Part shown: positions 22,707-34,410 of the stretch, piece by piece
Numbering within the stretch: the first letter of the stretch is position 1
How the letters are laid out: each line of letters begins with the position of its first letter
The notes under the pieces: generated by a model
Told to the model about the DNA's origin: nothing
Seen by the model: the letters and a program-made list of their open reading frames with translations, nothing else
Database searches by the model: none
Made by a program: the position numbers and the translations under genes
Origin: Chrysemys picta bellii
Lineage: Eukaryota; Chordata; Testudines; Emydidae
DNA: 64,000 bases
Assembly (NCBI RefSeq): GCF_011386835.1
Contig: NC_088792.1
Coordinates: 108,224,421 to 108,288,420 of the forward strand
Reading direction: 5' to 3'

Positions 22707-24411
22707 GACATAAGGATGGCCATACTGGGTCAGACCAAAGGTCCATCTAGCCCAGTATCCTGTCTTCTGACAGTGGCCAATGCCAGGTGCCCCAGAGGGA
22801 ATGAACAGAACAGGTAATCATCAAGTGATCCATCCCCTATCATTCATTCCCACCTTCTGGCAAACAGGCTAGGGACACCACCTCTGCCCATTCTGGCTAA
22901 TAGCCATTGATGGATCTATCCTCCATGAAATTATTCAGTTCTTTTTTGAACCCGGTTATAGTTTTGGCCTTCACAACATCCTCTGGCAAAGAGTTCCACA
23001 TGCTGACTGTGCATTGTATGAAAAAAATACTTCCTTTTGTTTGTTTTAAACCTGCTGCCTAGTAATTTCATTTGGTGACCTCTAGTTCCTTTGTTATGAG
23101 AATGAGTAAATTACACTTCCTTATTTACTTTCTCCACAACAGTCATGATTTTATAGACCTCTGTTATATCCCCCCTTAGTCGTCTCTTTTCCAAGCTGAA
23201 AAGGCTGAGTCTTATTAATCTCTCCTCATATGGAAGCTGTTCCATACCCCTAACCATTTTTATTGCCCTTTTCTGAACACTTTCCAATTCAAATATATAT
23301 TTTTTGAGATGGGGCGATCCCATCTGTATGCAATATTCAAGATGTGGGCGTACCATGGATTTATATAGAGGCAATATGCTATTTTATAAATAAATAAAAT
23401 TATAAATTAATGGAGATATCCCATCTCCTAGAACTGGAAGGGACCTTGAAAGGTCATTGAGTCCAGCCCCCTGCCTTCACTAGCAGGACCAAGTACTGAT
23501 TTTTCCCCAGATCCCTAAGTGGTCCCCTCAAGGATTGAACTTACAACCCTGGGTTTAGCAGGCCAATGCTCAAACCACTGAGCTATCCCTCCCCAAAGTG
23601 TTATTTTCTGTCTTATTATCTATCCCTTTCTTAATGATGCCCAACATTCTGTTAGCTTTTTTGACTGCCGCTGTACATTGAGTGGATGTTTTCAGAGAAC
23701 TATCCACAATGACTCGAAGATCTCTTTCTTTAAGTGGTAACAGCTAAATTAGACCTCATCATTTTATATGTATAGCTGGGATTATGTTTTCCAGTGTGCA
23801 TTACTTTGCGTTTATCAACACTGAATTGCATCTGCCATTTTGTTGCCCAGTCACTCAGTTTTGTGAGATCCCTTTGTAACTCTTCGCAGTCTGCTTTGGA
23901 CTTAACTATCTTGAGTAATTTTGAATCATCTACAAATTTTGCCACCTCATTGTTTATCCCTTTTTCCAGATCATTTATGTTATGAATATGTTGAACAGTA
24001 GGGGTCCCAGTACAGAGCGCTGGGGAATACAACTATTATGAAAACTGACCATTTATTCCTACCTTTTGTTTCCTATCTTTTAATCAGTTGTTGATCCATG
24101 AGAGGATGTTCCCTTTTATCCATGGCAGCTTACTTTACTTAAGAGCCTTTTTGAGGGAACTTGTCACAGGCTTTCTGAAAATCTAAGTACACTATATCCG
24201 CTGGATCCCCTGGTCCACATGTTTCTAGTAGATTGGTGAGGCATGATTTCCCTTTACAAAAACGATGTTGACTCTTCCCCAACAAATCATTTTCATCTAT
24301 GTGTGTAATAATTCTGTTCTTTACTACAGTTTCAACCAGTTTGCCCAGTACTGAAGTTAGGCTTACTGCCTGTAATTGCCAGGATCACCTCTGGAGCCTT
24401 TAAAAAAAATA
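22707..24411 (-). mobile_element. CR1 LINE, 5'-truncated, interrupted by a SINE
   Basis: Minus-strand CR1 containing the 3' end (plus-strand text from ACATAAGGATGGCC), the C-terminal part of ORF2 and part of the RT domain. Readable pieces include KFVDDSKLLKIVK, the RT catalytic block with an Asp-Asp pair (the usual FADD is FVDD here), and a C-terminal block [19 protein letters not shown]. The frame is broken several times. A tRNA-derived SINE lies at 23386-23598, so this CR1 is older than that SINE insertion. Confidence 0.9.
23386..23598 (-). mobile_element. tRNA-derived SINE nested in CR1
   Basis: Same family and orientation as the copy at 18593. It interrupts the CR1 and is flanked by near-identical 9-bp repeats TGCTATTTT (23377-23385) and TGTTATTTT (23599-23607). 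The A/T-rich tail (23386-23408) lies at the left, as expected for a minus-strand insertion. Confidence 0.88.
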
Positions 24412-27044
24412 CGCCCAATGCCGGCTCTGAACCTGAAGAACAGTGTGATGTCGTGTGCCAGGTTGCAACTTGACTCACTCATATTTGTCCCAGCCATGCT
24501 GTCCTCATGACAGAGGATGGTCAGGCCAAATCTGAATAGTGCTGAGACCCTGTGCACCTGGTTGCAATGCTATTCACTGGAATTTGGTTGTTAGAGGCTC
24601 GTGGACCAGGAAGTCAAGCTGCTGGGGGAGTGGCTGAGAGGGGAAGTGGAGGGTGAGGCAGGATTTGGAGGGACAAATTGATACCCTCCCCACACTTTAA
24701 ATGGCACTCCACAGACCCTGCTCTTAGGTAAGGTGGCTGATAAGTTTTCCCACTGCAATTCAGGGCTTTGACTGCTGACCAGTACAGACAGCTGTATGCA
24801 GAAAGGCTTTTGTTTGTTTGCTGTTAGGTTTATGTAAACTTATAAATAAAGGGAAATATTTGTTATCACAAGCTCTCCTTAAAAAATATGGAAAACAATA
24901 CAGGTACTTTATTTAGAAAAGATTTGCCTTTAAACTTTTGGCATGAAGGCTGTTACTGCTATGGGGAGAGATAAGCTCTCCCTTCTTTTCCTCTCACTCC
25001 CTGTTAGACTAATGCTACAAAAGTACAGCAGGCTGAAACTCTTCAACCCAAACATTTTTCCGCCAAAAAACTGAGCTTTGTCAAACAATATTATTAGTGG
25101 GAAAATGTCATTTCTAATTAAATTTTTCAATTTTTTGAAAGGAAAATTTGAAACACAACATATTTTCGTAATAATTTTGAATCACAATTTTAATTTTATT
25201 TGTTTCTGAAACTGAAAAGTTTGTGTTTGGGGAATTTTCATTTCCCCCCCCCATCTCTCCTTTTTGTTGTTGTTTCTTAACTTCGCTCCCCTTGTTTATT
25301 TCACTGGAAAAGTGGGGGATAAAGCAAACTGGGTTTTCTCTCCCTTTTGCAATGCTAAAAGGTATGTGTGTGGGGGGGTGTGTGTGTGTGTGTGGGTGTT
25401 ATAAAACCCTTTCAAAATAAAAAAAATGATCGTTCAATAACAAACTGCAATTCAAAAATGAAACTAAGATTTTTATTTTATTTGAAATTGTTCGTTGAAA
25501 AAAAATTTTTTTTTTTATTTTTTTTTTTGGACAAATGTTCAACAAATGTTCTCCTGAAATCTTTTTTAACTAGCTCTAGGTACAACAGATAATAGATGAA
25601 AAGAAATAGCAGAATTCTAATGCCAATCTCAAATAACATGCAGAAACAATAGTGAACATTTTTCTTTCACAAAAGCAAAACTTATGAAGACTGGAGAAAA
25701 TAATACATTTGTATTTAGTTTTAACTAAATACCAGGTGCATGATCTACCTATTAGAGAGGCAAGTTGAATGAAGCATATGGGTTGTATATTACAGTAAAA
25801 ATAATTTGCTCTATGTGACTGATTTGAGAAAAAAATAATTATAATGATCAGCCTTGTAGAAAATAAAGGCAGGTTTTTTTTTAGCAATTTAATGTGTAGA
25901 TGACATTTCCTGTAACCTTTCAGGGAAAGATTCATGGTCAAAAATTCTACAAAGAATACTTACTATTGGATGCTGCAATTAGTAAGCAGCATTTTTTTGA
26001 GGTAAAAAAAAATGTGGTAGCAAGTAGCCAAAATTTCCAAAGGTGGCTAATGACTGTGAGTGTCTCAACTTTGGGAGTCCAACTTTGAGACCCCTTAAAG
26101 GGACCTGATTTTGAAAGGATGAGTGCTGAGCACTTTCTGATATTGAAACCTCTTTAACGTGTTTTAAATTGGACACTTCTAAACTGAGGCCCTTTGAATC
26201 ACAAGACATTTTTGAAAATCTTGGCTACATTTTTCCTGTAGGAATCTGAAAAGACAGAGCAATGAATTGTCCAAACCCTCTAGCTATGTTCGTTCAGATG
26301 AATTCTTTGTGAAATAAAAGGGCTACACTCCAAGAGGCAGTGAAGTGAATTGCAAATGACAAAGTAATGAGAAAAGGACTGAAGTCTATTGCCATCACAA
26401 ATAATATAAATGTTAGTTTCTGTCTGCCACCCACTTCCCTTTAAAAATAATAATAGCTGTCAGACAAAGAAGCTGCAAGAAATGATGATGCTGTTTAAAA
26501 AAAGCATTTCTACTGGTATGTTCTCTCTTATGAGTAGTGCTGATGTATGTAATTTACTGTGCTCCCATGATAAATAGCGCGCCTTCTTTCTGAAATCAAA
26601 CCTGTTGTACGTCAGGCCCCCAAAAGGAGTAATGTATCAGAAGAAAGAAACCATAATTGAAAGGGAACAATCAAGAAATGCCAGTGCAATTAATCAGTAA
26701 GACATGGCAGACTGCACAGTAGTACTGCCTAATCACCCCTCAGGTGCTTAGTGAGGCACAATATAAAGTTGAGTGCTTCCAGCGCATCTAAAGTGTTCAT
26801 TAATCAACACCACACAACAGCCTGAATGTCATGTTGGGATTATAAAATGGGTGTTTTGAAAGTAACTTTTCAAGGGGGAACTGGGTGAGGAGCCCAGCAA
26901 CAGCTCTGCAGCTTGCTTGGGCTCCCATGTCTACAGAATGGTACTGAAAGCCTGAGTAGAGATACTTCCCCAGCAGGAACAGCCCAGTCTGACTCACCTC
27001 CATTTAAGCCAAGATTAACACTTCCTGCTGCACTACTTCCTGTC
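24412..27044. other. Non-coding stretch with AT-rich hairpin repeat
   Basis: From about 25060 to 25577 the DNA is rich in AAAATTT/AAATTTT-type self-complementary runs and a TG repeat (25364-25399). The right edge reads AACTAGCTCTA, like the TIR (TAGAGCTRGTT) of a turtle AT-rich non-autonomous element; the left end was not found. A fragment of the dispersed palindromic repeat lies near 26030-26225. No gene seen. Confidence 0.45.
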
Positions 27045-27912
27045 TCTGAACATAAGAACATAAAAACAGCCATATTGGGTCAGACCAAAGGTCAATCAAG
27101 CCCAGTATCCTGTCCTCTGACAATGACCAATGGCAGGTGCCCCAAAGAGAATGAACACACAGGTTATCATCAAGTGATCTATGCCCTGTCACCCAATCCC
27201 AGCTTCTGGCAAACAGAGGCTAGGGACACCATTCCTGCCCATCCTGGCTAATAGGTCCAGCAATGGCTATCTTCCAAGAATCTATCTAGTTCTCCCTTTT
27301 GAACCCTGTTATAGTATTGGCCTTCACAACATCCTTTAGCAAGGAGTTCCAGAGGTTGAGAGTGCGTTGCGTGAAAAAAAAACTTTCTTGTGTTTGTTTT
27401 AAACCTGCTACCTATTAATTTCATTTGGTGGCCCCTTGTTCTTGTATTATGAGAAGGAGTAAATAATACTTCCTTATTTACTTTCTCTATACCACTCATG
27501 ATTTTATAGAGCTTTATCATATCCCCCCTTAGTCGCCTCTTTTCCAAGCTGAAAAGTCCTAGCCTCATTAATCTTTCCTCATATGGGACCCGTTCCAAAC
27601 CCCTAATCATTTTAGTTGCCCTTCTCTGAAACTTTTCTAGTGCCAGTATATCTTTTTTGAAATGAGGAGACCACATCTGTATGCAGTATTAAAGATATGG
27701 GCATGCCATGGATTTATATAAGGGCAATAAAATATTCTCTGTCTTATTATCTATCACTTTTTTAATGATTCCTAACATCCTGTTTGGTTTTTTTGACTGC
27801 CGCTGCACACTGCGGAGACGTCTTCAGAGAACTATCCATGATGACTCCAAGATCTCTTTCCTGATTAGTTGTAGCTAAATTAGCCCCCATCATATTGTAT
27901 GTATAGTTGAGG

Positions 27913-28782
27913 TTATTTTTTTCCAATGTGCATTACTTTACATTGATCCACATTAAATTTCATTTGCCATTTTGTTGCCCAGTCACTTAGTTTTGTGAGA
28001 TCTTTTTGAAATTCTTCACAGTCTGCTTTGGTCTTAACTATCTTGAGCAGTTTAGTGTCATCTGCAAACGTTGCCACTTCACTGTTTTCCACTTTCTCCA
28101 GGTCATTTATGAATAAGTTGAATAGGATTGGTCCTAGGACTAACCCTTGGGGAACACCACTAGTTACCCATCTCCATTCTGAAAATTTACCATTTATTCC
28201 TACACTTTGTTCCCTGTCTTTTAACCAGTTCTCAATCCATGAAAGGATCTTCCCTCTTATCCCATGACAACTTAATTTATGTAAGAGCCTTTGGTGAGGG
28301 ACCTTGTCAAAGGCTTTCTGGAAATCAAAGTATACTATGTCCACTGGATCCCCCTTGTCCACATGTTTGTTGACCCCTTCAAAGAACTCTAATGGATTAG
28401 TAAGACATGATTTCCCTTTACAGAAACCATGCTGACTTTTGCCCAACAATTTATGTTCTTCTATGTGTCTGACAATTTTATTCTTTATTATTGTTTCAAC
28501 TAATTTGCCCATTACTAATGTTAGACTTACTGGTTTGTAATTACCAGGATCACCTTGAGAGCCCTTTTTAAATATTGGCGTTACATTAGCTGTCTTCCAG
28601 TCATTGGGTACAGAAGCTGATTTAAAGGAGAGGTTACAAACCATTGTTAATAGTTCCGCAATTTCACATTTGAGTTCTTTCAGAACTCTTGGGTGAATGC
28701 CATCTGGTCCCGGTGACATGTTACTGTTAAGTTTATCAATTAATTCCAAAACCTCCTCTAATGACACTTCAATCTGTGACAA
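27913..28782 (-). pseudogene. CR1 ORF2 reverse transcriptase domain (open 289 codons)
   Basis: This is the longest open frame in the window. Landmarks in order: SPGPDGIHPRVLKEL, WKTANVTPIFKKG, NYKPVSLT, KSQHGFCKGKSCL, VYFDFQKAFDKVPH (first catalytic Asp), SGVPQGLVLGPILFNLFIND, and FADDTKLL (catalytic Asp pair). All three catalytic Asp residues are present, so this domain is unusually well preserved. It begins inside the ORF and its C-terminal continuation (27676-27248, reading [11 protein letters not shown] onward) lies in another frame, so the gene as a whole is dead. In CR1 this enzyme performs target-primed reverse transcription. Confidence 0.92.
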
Positions 28783-29158
28783 TTCCTCATATTTGTCACC
28801 TACAAAGGACAGCTCAGGTTTGGGAATCTCCCTGACATCCTCAGCCGTGAAGACTGAAGCAAAGAATTCATTTAGTTTCTCTGCAATGACTTTATCATCT
28901 TTAAGTGCTCCTTTTTTAAACCTCGATCGTCCAGGGGCCCCACTGTTTGTTTAGCAGGCTTTCTGCTTCTGATGTACTTAAAAAACATTTTATTACCTTT
29001 TGAGTTTTTGGCTAGCTGTTCTTCAAACTCCTTTTTGGTTTTTCTTATTACATTTTTACACTTAATTTGGCAATGTTTATGCTCCTTCCTATTTACCTCA
29101 CTAGGATTTGTCTTCCACTTTTTAAAAGATGTCCTTTTATCTCTCTTCTTTTACATGG

Positions 29159-29706
29159 TTAAGCCATGGTGGCTCTTTTTTTAGTTCTTTTACTGTGTTT
29201 ATTAATTTGAGGTATACACTTAAGTTGGGCCTCTATTATGGTGTCTTTGAAAGGTGTCCATGCAGCTTGCAGGGATTTCACTCTAGTCACTGTACCTTTT
29301 AATTTCTGTTTAAATAACTTCCTCATTTTTGCATAGTTCCCCTTTCTGAAATTAAATGCCACAGTGTTGGGCTGTTGAGGTGTTCTTCCCACCACAGGGA
29401 TGTTAAATGTTATTATATTATGGTCACTATTTCCAAGCAGTCCTGTTATAGTTACCTCTTGGACCAGATCCTGTGCTCCACTCAGGACTAGATCAAGAAT
29501 TGCCTCTCCCCTTGTGGGTTCCTGTACCAGCTGGTCCAAGAAGCAGTCATTTAAAGTATCAAGAAATTTTGTCTCTGCATTTCATCCTGAGGTGACATGT
29601 ACCCAGTCAATATGGGGATAATTGAAATGCCCCACTATTATTGAGTTCTTTATTTTGATAGCCTCTCTAATCTCCCTTAGCATTTCATAGTCACTATCAC
29701 TGTCCT
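29159..29706 (-). pseudogene. CR1 ORF2 endonuclease domain, 5'-truncated
   Basis: APE-type endonuclease segment. Visible are SIIVGHFNYPHIDW, where the family's GDFN motif has His for Asp, a likely inactivating change, and LLGNSDHNIITF, which carries the conserved SDH block near the C-terminus of the domain. A stop or frame change separates the two pieces near 29539-29582. The N-terminal half is absent because the element begins here at the hairpin junction. Confidence 0.85.
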
Positions 29707-29731
29707 GCTGAGGACAGTGATAGTGACTATG
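29686..29731. repeat. Perfect inverted repeat at CR1 A/CR1 B junction
   Basis: Two perfect 21-base arms (29686-29706 and 29711-29731) are separated by a GCTG loop. The left arm is genuine CR1 endonuclease sequence; the right arm is its inverted copy. It joins two CR1 pieces in the same orientation that would not normally be adjacent. Confidence 0.95.
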
Positions 29732-31212
29732 TAAGACAATATATCTTTTTTGAGATGGAGTGACCACATCTGCACGCAATATTCAAGGTGCGGGCTTACC
29801 ATGGATCTATATAGAGGCAATATGATATTTTCTGTCTTATTATCTATCCCTTTCTTGATGATTCCCAACGTTCTGTTTGCTTTCTTGACTGCCGCTGCAC
29901 ATTGAATGGATGATTTCAGAGAACTATCCACAATGACTCCAAGATCTCTTTCTTGAGTGGTAACAGCTAATTTAAACTGTATATATAGTTAGGATTATGT
30001 TTTCCAATGTGCATTATTTTGCATTTAGCAACATTAAATTTCATCTGCCATTTTGTTGCCCAGTCACCCAGTTTTGTGAGCTCGTTTTGCAGCTCTTTGC
30101 AGTCTGCCTGGGGCTTAACTATCTTGGGTAGTTTTGTATCATCTGCAAATTTTGCCACCTCACTGTTTACCCCTTTTTCCAGATTGTTTATGAATATGTT
30201 AAATAGGACTGGGCCCAGTACAGATCCCTGCAAAACACCACTATTTATCTCTCTCCATTCTGAAAACTGACTATTTATTCCTACCCTTTGTTTCCTATCT
30301 TTTAACCAGTTTCCAATCCATGAGAGAATCTTCCCTCTTATCCCATGACTGCTTATTTTGCTTAAGAGCCTTTGGTGAGGGACCTGGTCAAACGCTTTCT
30401 GGAAATCTAAATACACTATATCCACAGGATCGCCTTTGTCTGCATGCTTGTTGACCCCCTCAAAGAATTCTAATAGATTGGTAAGGCATGATTTCCCTTT
30501 ACAAAACCATGTTGACTATTTCCCAATAAATTATGTTCATCTATGTGTCTTACAATTTTGTTCTTTACAATAGTTTTAACCAATTTGCCCAGTACTGAAG
30601 TGAGGCTTACTGGCCTGTAGTTGCCAGGGACACCTCTGGAGCCCTTTTTAAAATTTGGCGTCACATTAGCTATCCTCCAGTCATTTGGTACAGAAGCTGA
30701 TTTAAGTGATAGGTTACAGATGACAGTTAGTAGTCCTGCAATTTCACTTTTGAGTTCCTTCAGAATTCTTGGATGAATACCATCAGGACCTGGAGACTAA
30801 TTACTGTTTAGTTAATCAATCTTTTCCAAAACCTCCTCTAATGACACCTCAATTTGGTACAGTTCCTTAGATATGTCACCCAAAAAGAATGGCTCAGGTT
30901 TGGGAATTTCCTTCACATCCTCAACTGTGAAGACCGATGCAAAGAATTCATTTAGTTTCTCCACCATGGCCTTATCATCTTTGAGTGCTCCTTTAGCATC
31001 TCGATCATCCAGTGGTGCCACTGGTTGGTTAGCAGGCTTTCTGCTTCTGATGTATTTAAAACAATTTTTGGTATTACTTTTGGAGTCTTTGGCTAGCTTT
31101 TCTTCAAATTATTTTTTGGTCTTTCTAATTTTTTACACTTTGTTTGCCAGAGTTTATGATCTTTTCTATTTTCCTCATTAGGATTTATCTTCCACTTTTT
31201 AAAGGATGCCTG
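29732..31212 (-). mobile_element. CR1 LINE copy B, lacking both ends
   Basis: Minus-strand CR1 covering the linker, RT and the start of the C-terminal region. It lacks the endonuclease and, unusually for a LINE, also its 3' end: it stops at the CATCTCAAAAAAGATATATTG region, which abuts about 6 bases of filler and the hairpin. RT fragments lie at 31021-30812, 30664-30470 and 30425-29967. Confidence 0.9.
29967..30425 (-). pseudogene. CR1 copy B reverse transcriptase fragment
   Basis: An open 152-codon piece with IVYLDFQKAFDQVPHQRLL (first catalytic Asp), SGVLQGSVLGPVLFNIFINN and FADDTKLPKIV (catalytic pair). The upstream RT part with ANMTPNFKKGS-like and HALPIY segments is in separate frames. 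It is inactive as a gene. Confidence 0.88.
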
Positions 31213-31847
31213 GTTTGGCTGATTGACAATTGTGGAGGCAGAATGGGTCCCAGTGCCACCTGGGCTAGAACCCTGAAATGGATCTGTTAGCCAGGAACAG
31301 GGACTGTTGGCCTGAAGACACACAGACAAACTGCGGCATGGGAGAAATACCTGAGCTCCTACATCCCTCCCCATTAAAACCATTGCCATTTCAGAGGCTC
31401 CGACTGACCCCACAGATCCTGGTAATTTCACTGTTCTCCTGCATTTAATTCTACAGGAGCTACTTCTGCCTCCACAGTCTCTGTGCAAGGAGCAAAGAGT
31501 GGTTAAGATCCATGGAAGTCTGATGTAAGGTTAGAAGGGAATTCATTTGCAGGAGCTCGGGATCCTTTTCTGGGCCTTTCTGTCTTGACTGTCCTGCAGC
31601 TGTGAAACTTCTATATATCTCATGATGTACAAACCAGATTGCTTGGGACTTTCTGATGACATCACCACTGTGCACCAATTTCCGACACTGCACAGCTGAT
31701 GCCCTTTTAGTGAAACATTTAAATACCTACACACAAAAATAATCCTGAGGTTCCTTCTATTAAATGATTGAGGGAACATCAAAGAGAGAAGATCTGTGGT
31801 GTCCAGGGGCCAAAGAGAGGTAGTGCAAGATGAGAGGGAATGAATTG
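31213..31847. other. Non-coding stretch, no gene seen
   Basis: Lies between CR1 B and a second LINE fragment. It may contain more of that LINE or an LTR piece, but no motif or boundary supports a call. Confidence 0.4.
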
Positions 31848-32150
31848 TCATCTTTGTCCAGCTTGTCCTCTTCCATTCCTCCACGAACGCAAGTCGACAC
31901 CACACCATTCTATTTTGCTGTGAGCATATTCTTTCCATTTCTGGCCAAAGAGTTTTGTCATGGGATCGGCCCGGCACATTATTGGTCTGCCCAGCGGTCG
32001 CTTGTGGACTCTGGGGATCCAGTCACTGATGTGGGTTGTCCACCTATTGTCTTGCCTGCAGACTACATGACCCGCCCATCTTCGCTTTGTGTCATACATC
32101 ACCTGCACTACATGTACGCCTTCTGATCTCCTCATTCGGTATATGATCAC
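31848..32150 (-). pseudogene. RTE-like LINE C-terminal fragment
   Basis: The open minus-strand piece reads KRRWAGHVVCRQDNRWTT then SDWIPRVHKRPLGRPIM. This is the RWAGHVxRxxDxRWT...W.PR..KRxxGRPxxRW block found after the RT domain of RTE-type elements. No RT part is retained. It is only the extreme C-terminus of a dead, strongly 5'-truncated copy; clade assignment rests on this block alone. Confidence 0.65.
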
Positions 32151-32937
32151 AGGAGGGAATGAATTGATGAAGGAGAAAGTGTAAATTTTAAGCTGTCCCC
32201 TTCCTCAAAAGTGCAAGGATGCCATTTCAGCAGCAACTGGTGGCCCTTTCAGCCACTTACACCTCCATTGTGCAAAAAGAATCTAAATTGGATACTGTTT
32301 GTTACGATGAAATTAAATGTTATTTCACAGTCACTACCTGGTAGTTCCACTAGAAGCTGCTCTCATATGCTCAACAATATGCTATGAACTGTTACTACTA
32401 AAAACTGGTAATTGCTTCCGTGGGTGTCACTAACTAGTGCTCTTAACAAAATATTATTGATCTTCACATAATTGATCTCAAGTAAGAGGAAATGTTTAAC
32501 AAGAAGTCATAGTCCTGCCTAGATTGCAACCTGGAAGAAAAGTAGCAACAATATCATTGTTAGAAAGAAACTAAGAGTTTGATCCTTATTCTTGAATAGT
32601 TATTGTATTGACACCTGTAAATTCTCTACCTAATTCTTATGTTGTGTACCTTATGTAGTTATCTACAGCTGTATAGGGGACAGTAAAATGCTAACCAAGG
32701 TGGTGGTGGTGTGGTTTTATGCCCACTTTACACAGGTGCAAATGACTATACAAGACACAAGGCAGTGGAGAGCAAGGCCCAAGATGTTCAGGTGCATCTT
32801 TCTGCCCTTTATTCCTCCCATAACTCTCACATTCAGCTGTGTTGCGGGCAGTCTAATCAGTGAGATTTGATTTAATCAGCATGGAAACTGAGCTATCACC
32901 TCTCTCCCCAGAGGAATGAAGAACACAGGAGGGTAAT
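32151..32937. other. Non-coding stretch, no gene seen
   Basis: AT-rich DNA, nothing recognised. The last 11 bases (32927-32937) are the left copy of the direct repeat flanking the palindromic element. Confidence 0.5.
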
Positions 32938-33246
32938 AGGTGTCAAGTATCAGGGGGTAGCCATGTTAGTCTGTATCTACAAAAACAACAAGGAGTCTGG
33001 TGGCACCTTAAAGACTAACAGATTTATTTGGGCATAAGCTTTCGTGGGTAAAAACCTCACTTCTTCGGATGCATAGAGTGAAAGTTACAGATGCAGGCAT
33101 TATATACTGACACATGGAGATATAATGCCTGCATCTGTAACTTTCACTCTATGCATCCAAAGAAGTGAGGTTTTTACCCACGAAAGCTTATGCCCAAATA
33201 AATCTGTTAGTCTTTAAGATGCCACCAGACTCCTTGTTGTTTTTAT
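32938..33246. mobile_element. Long palindromic dispersed repeat
   Basis: The left arm (from about 32980) and right arm (to about 33246) are nearly perfect inverted copies of about 125 bp around a short centre near 33110-33120. An 11-bp direct repeat AGGAGGGTAAT flanks it (32927-32937, 33247-33257). The left side has an extra unpaired segment with GGGGGTAGCCATGTTAGTC. The arm core (AAGCTTTCGTGGG...ACTTCTTCGGATGCA) is one of the commonest repeats in turtle DNA and recurs as a single arm at 49935-50028. Confidence 0.8.
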
Positions 33247-33257
33247 AGGAGGGTAAT

Positions 33258-34106
33258 GTCAAGGAAAATAAGTACTGCCATTGAACCATATTCCTGTCAA
33301 TCAGCCATCTTCAATGTGTACTAAAATAAACTTTAATATACAATGTCAAAGAAATGTTAATATAAGCTGTCTGAAAAGGTCCTGGATCAGTACTCTGAGG
33401 CCATAAGCAACAGAACCAAAGAGTGAGCTACATGCAGTAGAAGTGCCCTTTTTCAGTGTGAGACCCTTTAGCGGCGTATGTAGGGCAAGTCTTGGGGGAG
33501 AGTCTCACAGAACAGCCAGGACTTGCGGAGAGCACAGTGATTTTTACTGTGTCTTTAAAAATACTTTGGCTCTTACAGAAATAAGGCCAGGGATTTTGCA
33601 AACTGAGATACAGTTGCTTTCTTTCTTCCCAGCCATTCTGCTGCCACTGTACTAGAGGTGAGATCACACTTATCAGAGCAGAAAGTGAGAGACAGAGCAG
33701 CACAGTGCTGTCTTTATGGAAAAATAGAGCAACAGATCACAGGAAATCAGAAGAAATCCTAGATATAGCACGGGACGATGCAGGTTCATTTCCTCGCTAT
33801 AAGACATTATAAAACTACAGAAGATACTGAGACAGTCTCTGAAATTAGAGTGGAATTAGATAACCTTTCAATCAATTTGTCAAAGTGCTTTCAGCGCAAG
33901 ACAAGTTATTACTTAAACTGAAAAAAGAAAGTTAATTTGTTACCATAGCATTTTAATAAAGAGGTAATAATACTGTTTCAAACAGCACAATGCCAGAGGG
34001 GTCTACACAGACCAATTAATGCACAACATGTTTGTGTGCTTTAGAAATCACATTCCCGTAGAGGGCAGTACCCCATCATGTACACAAACCCTCTGTCACC
34101 TTTTAT
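33258..34106. other. Non-coding stretch, no gene seen
   Basis: AT-rich, with no recognised element or coding motif. Confidence 0.5.
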
Positions 34107-34275
34107 CATAGACTTTAATGCCAAAAGGGACTATTATGATCATCCACTCTGACCTCTTGCATACACAGGCCATATAATTGCATCCACTGATTCTTGTAAT
34201 TTCTCCCAGTGATATTTGTGAAAGGAGGGAATGATACTTGCCTGCCACCTAAGGAAATGGTATAAATTCTCTCTC
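34107..34275 (-). mobile_element. CR1 3'-end fragment
   Basis: Plus-strand text ATCATAGACTTTAATGCC followed by GATCATCCACTCTGACCTC matches the reverse complement of the 3' end of an old CR1 lineage. No coding part remains. Confidence 0.65.
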
Positions 34276-34410
34276 AATAATTAGGGATGTGAAGTGCACA
34301 GAATTAACACTAGTAAATGGAAAAGCTGAGGCTAAAACATATTGGTTTCTACTTGACTCCCAACTAATGGCTAAGGGAAATAGCACATACACTAACTAAC
34401 ATAATCCCAT

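Larger units (their letters stand above)
27045..29706 (-). mobile_element. CR1 LINE copy A (endonuclease to 3' end)
   Basis: Minus-strand CR1 of about 2.66 kb. It covers part of the endonuclease domain, linker, RT, C-terminal region and 3' end (plus-strand text ACATAAGAACATAAAAACAGCC at the left edge). It is truncated 5' within the endonuclease and ends exactly in a perfect hairpin shared with CR1 copy B. The ORF is disrupted by frameshifts and stops between 27676 and 27913 and around the linker. Confidence 0.92.
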
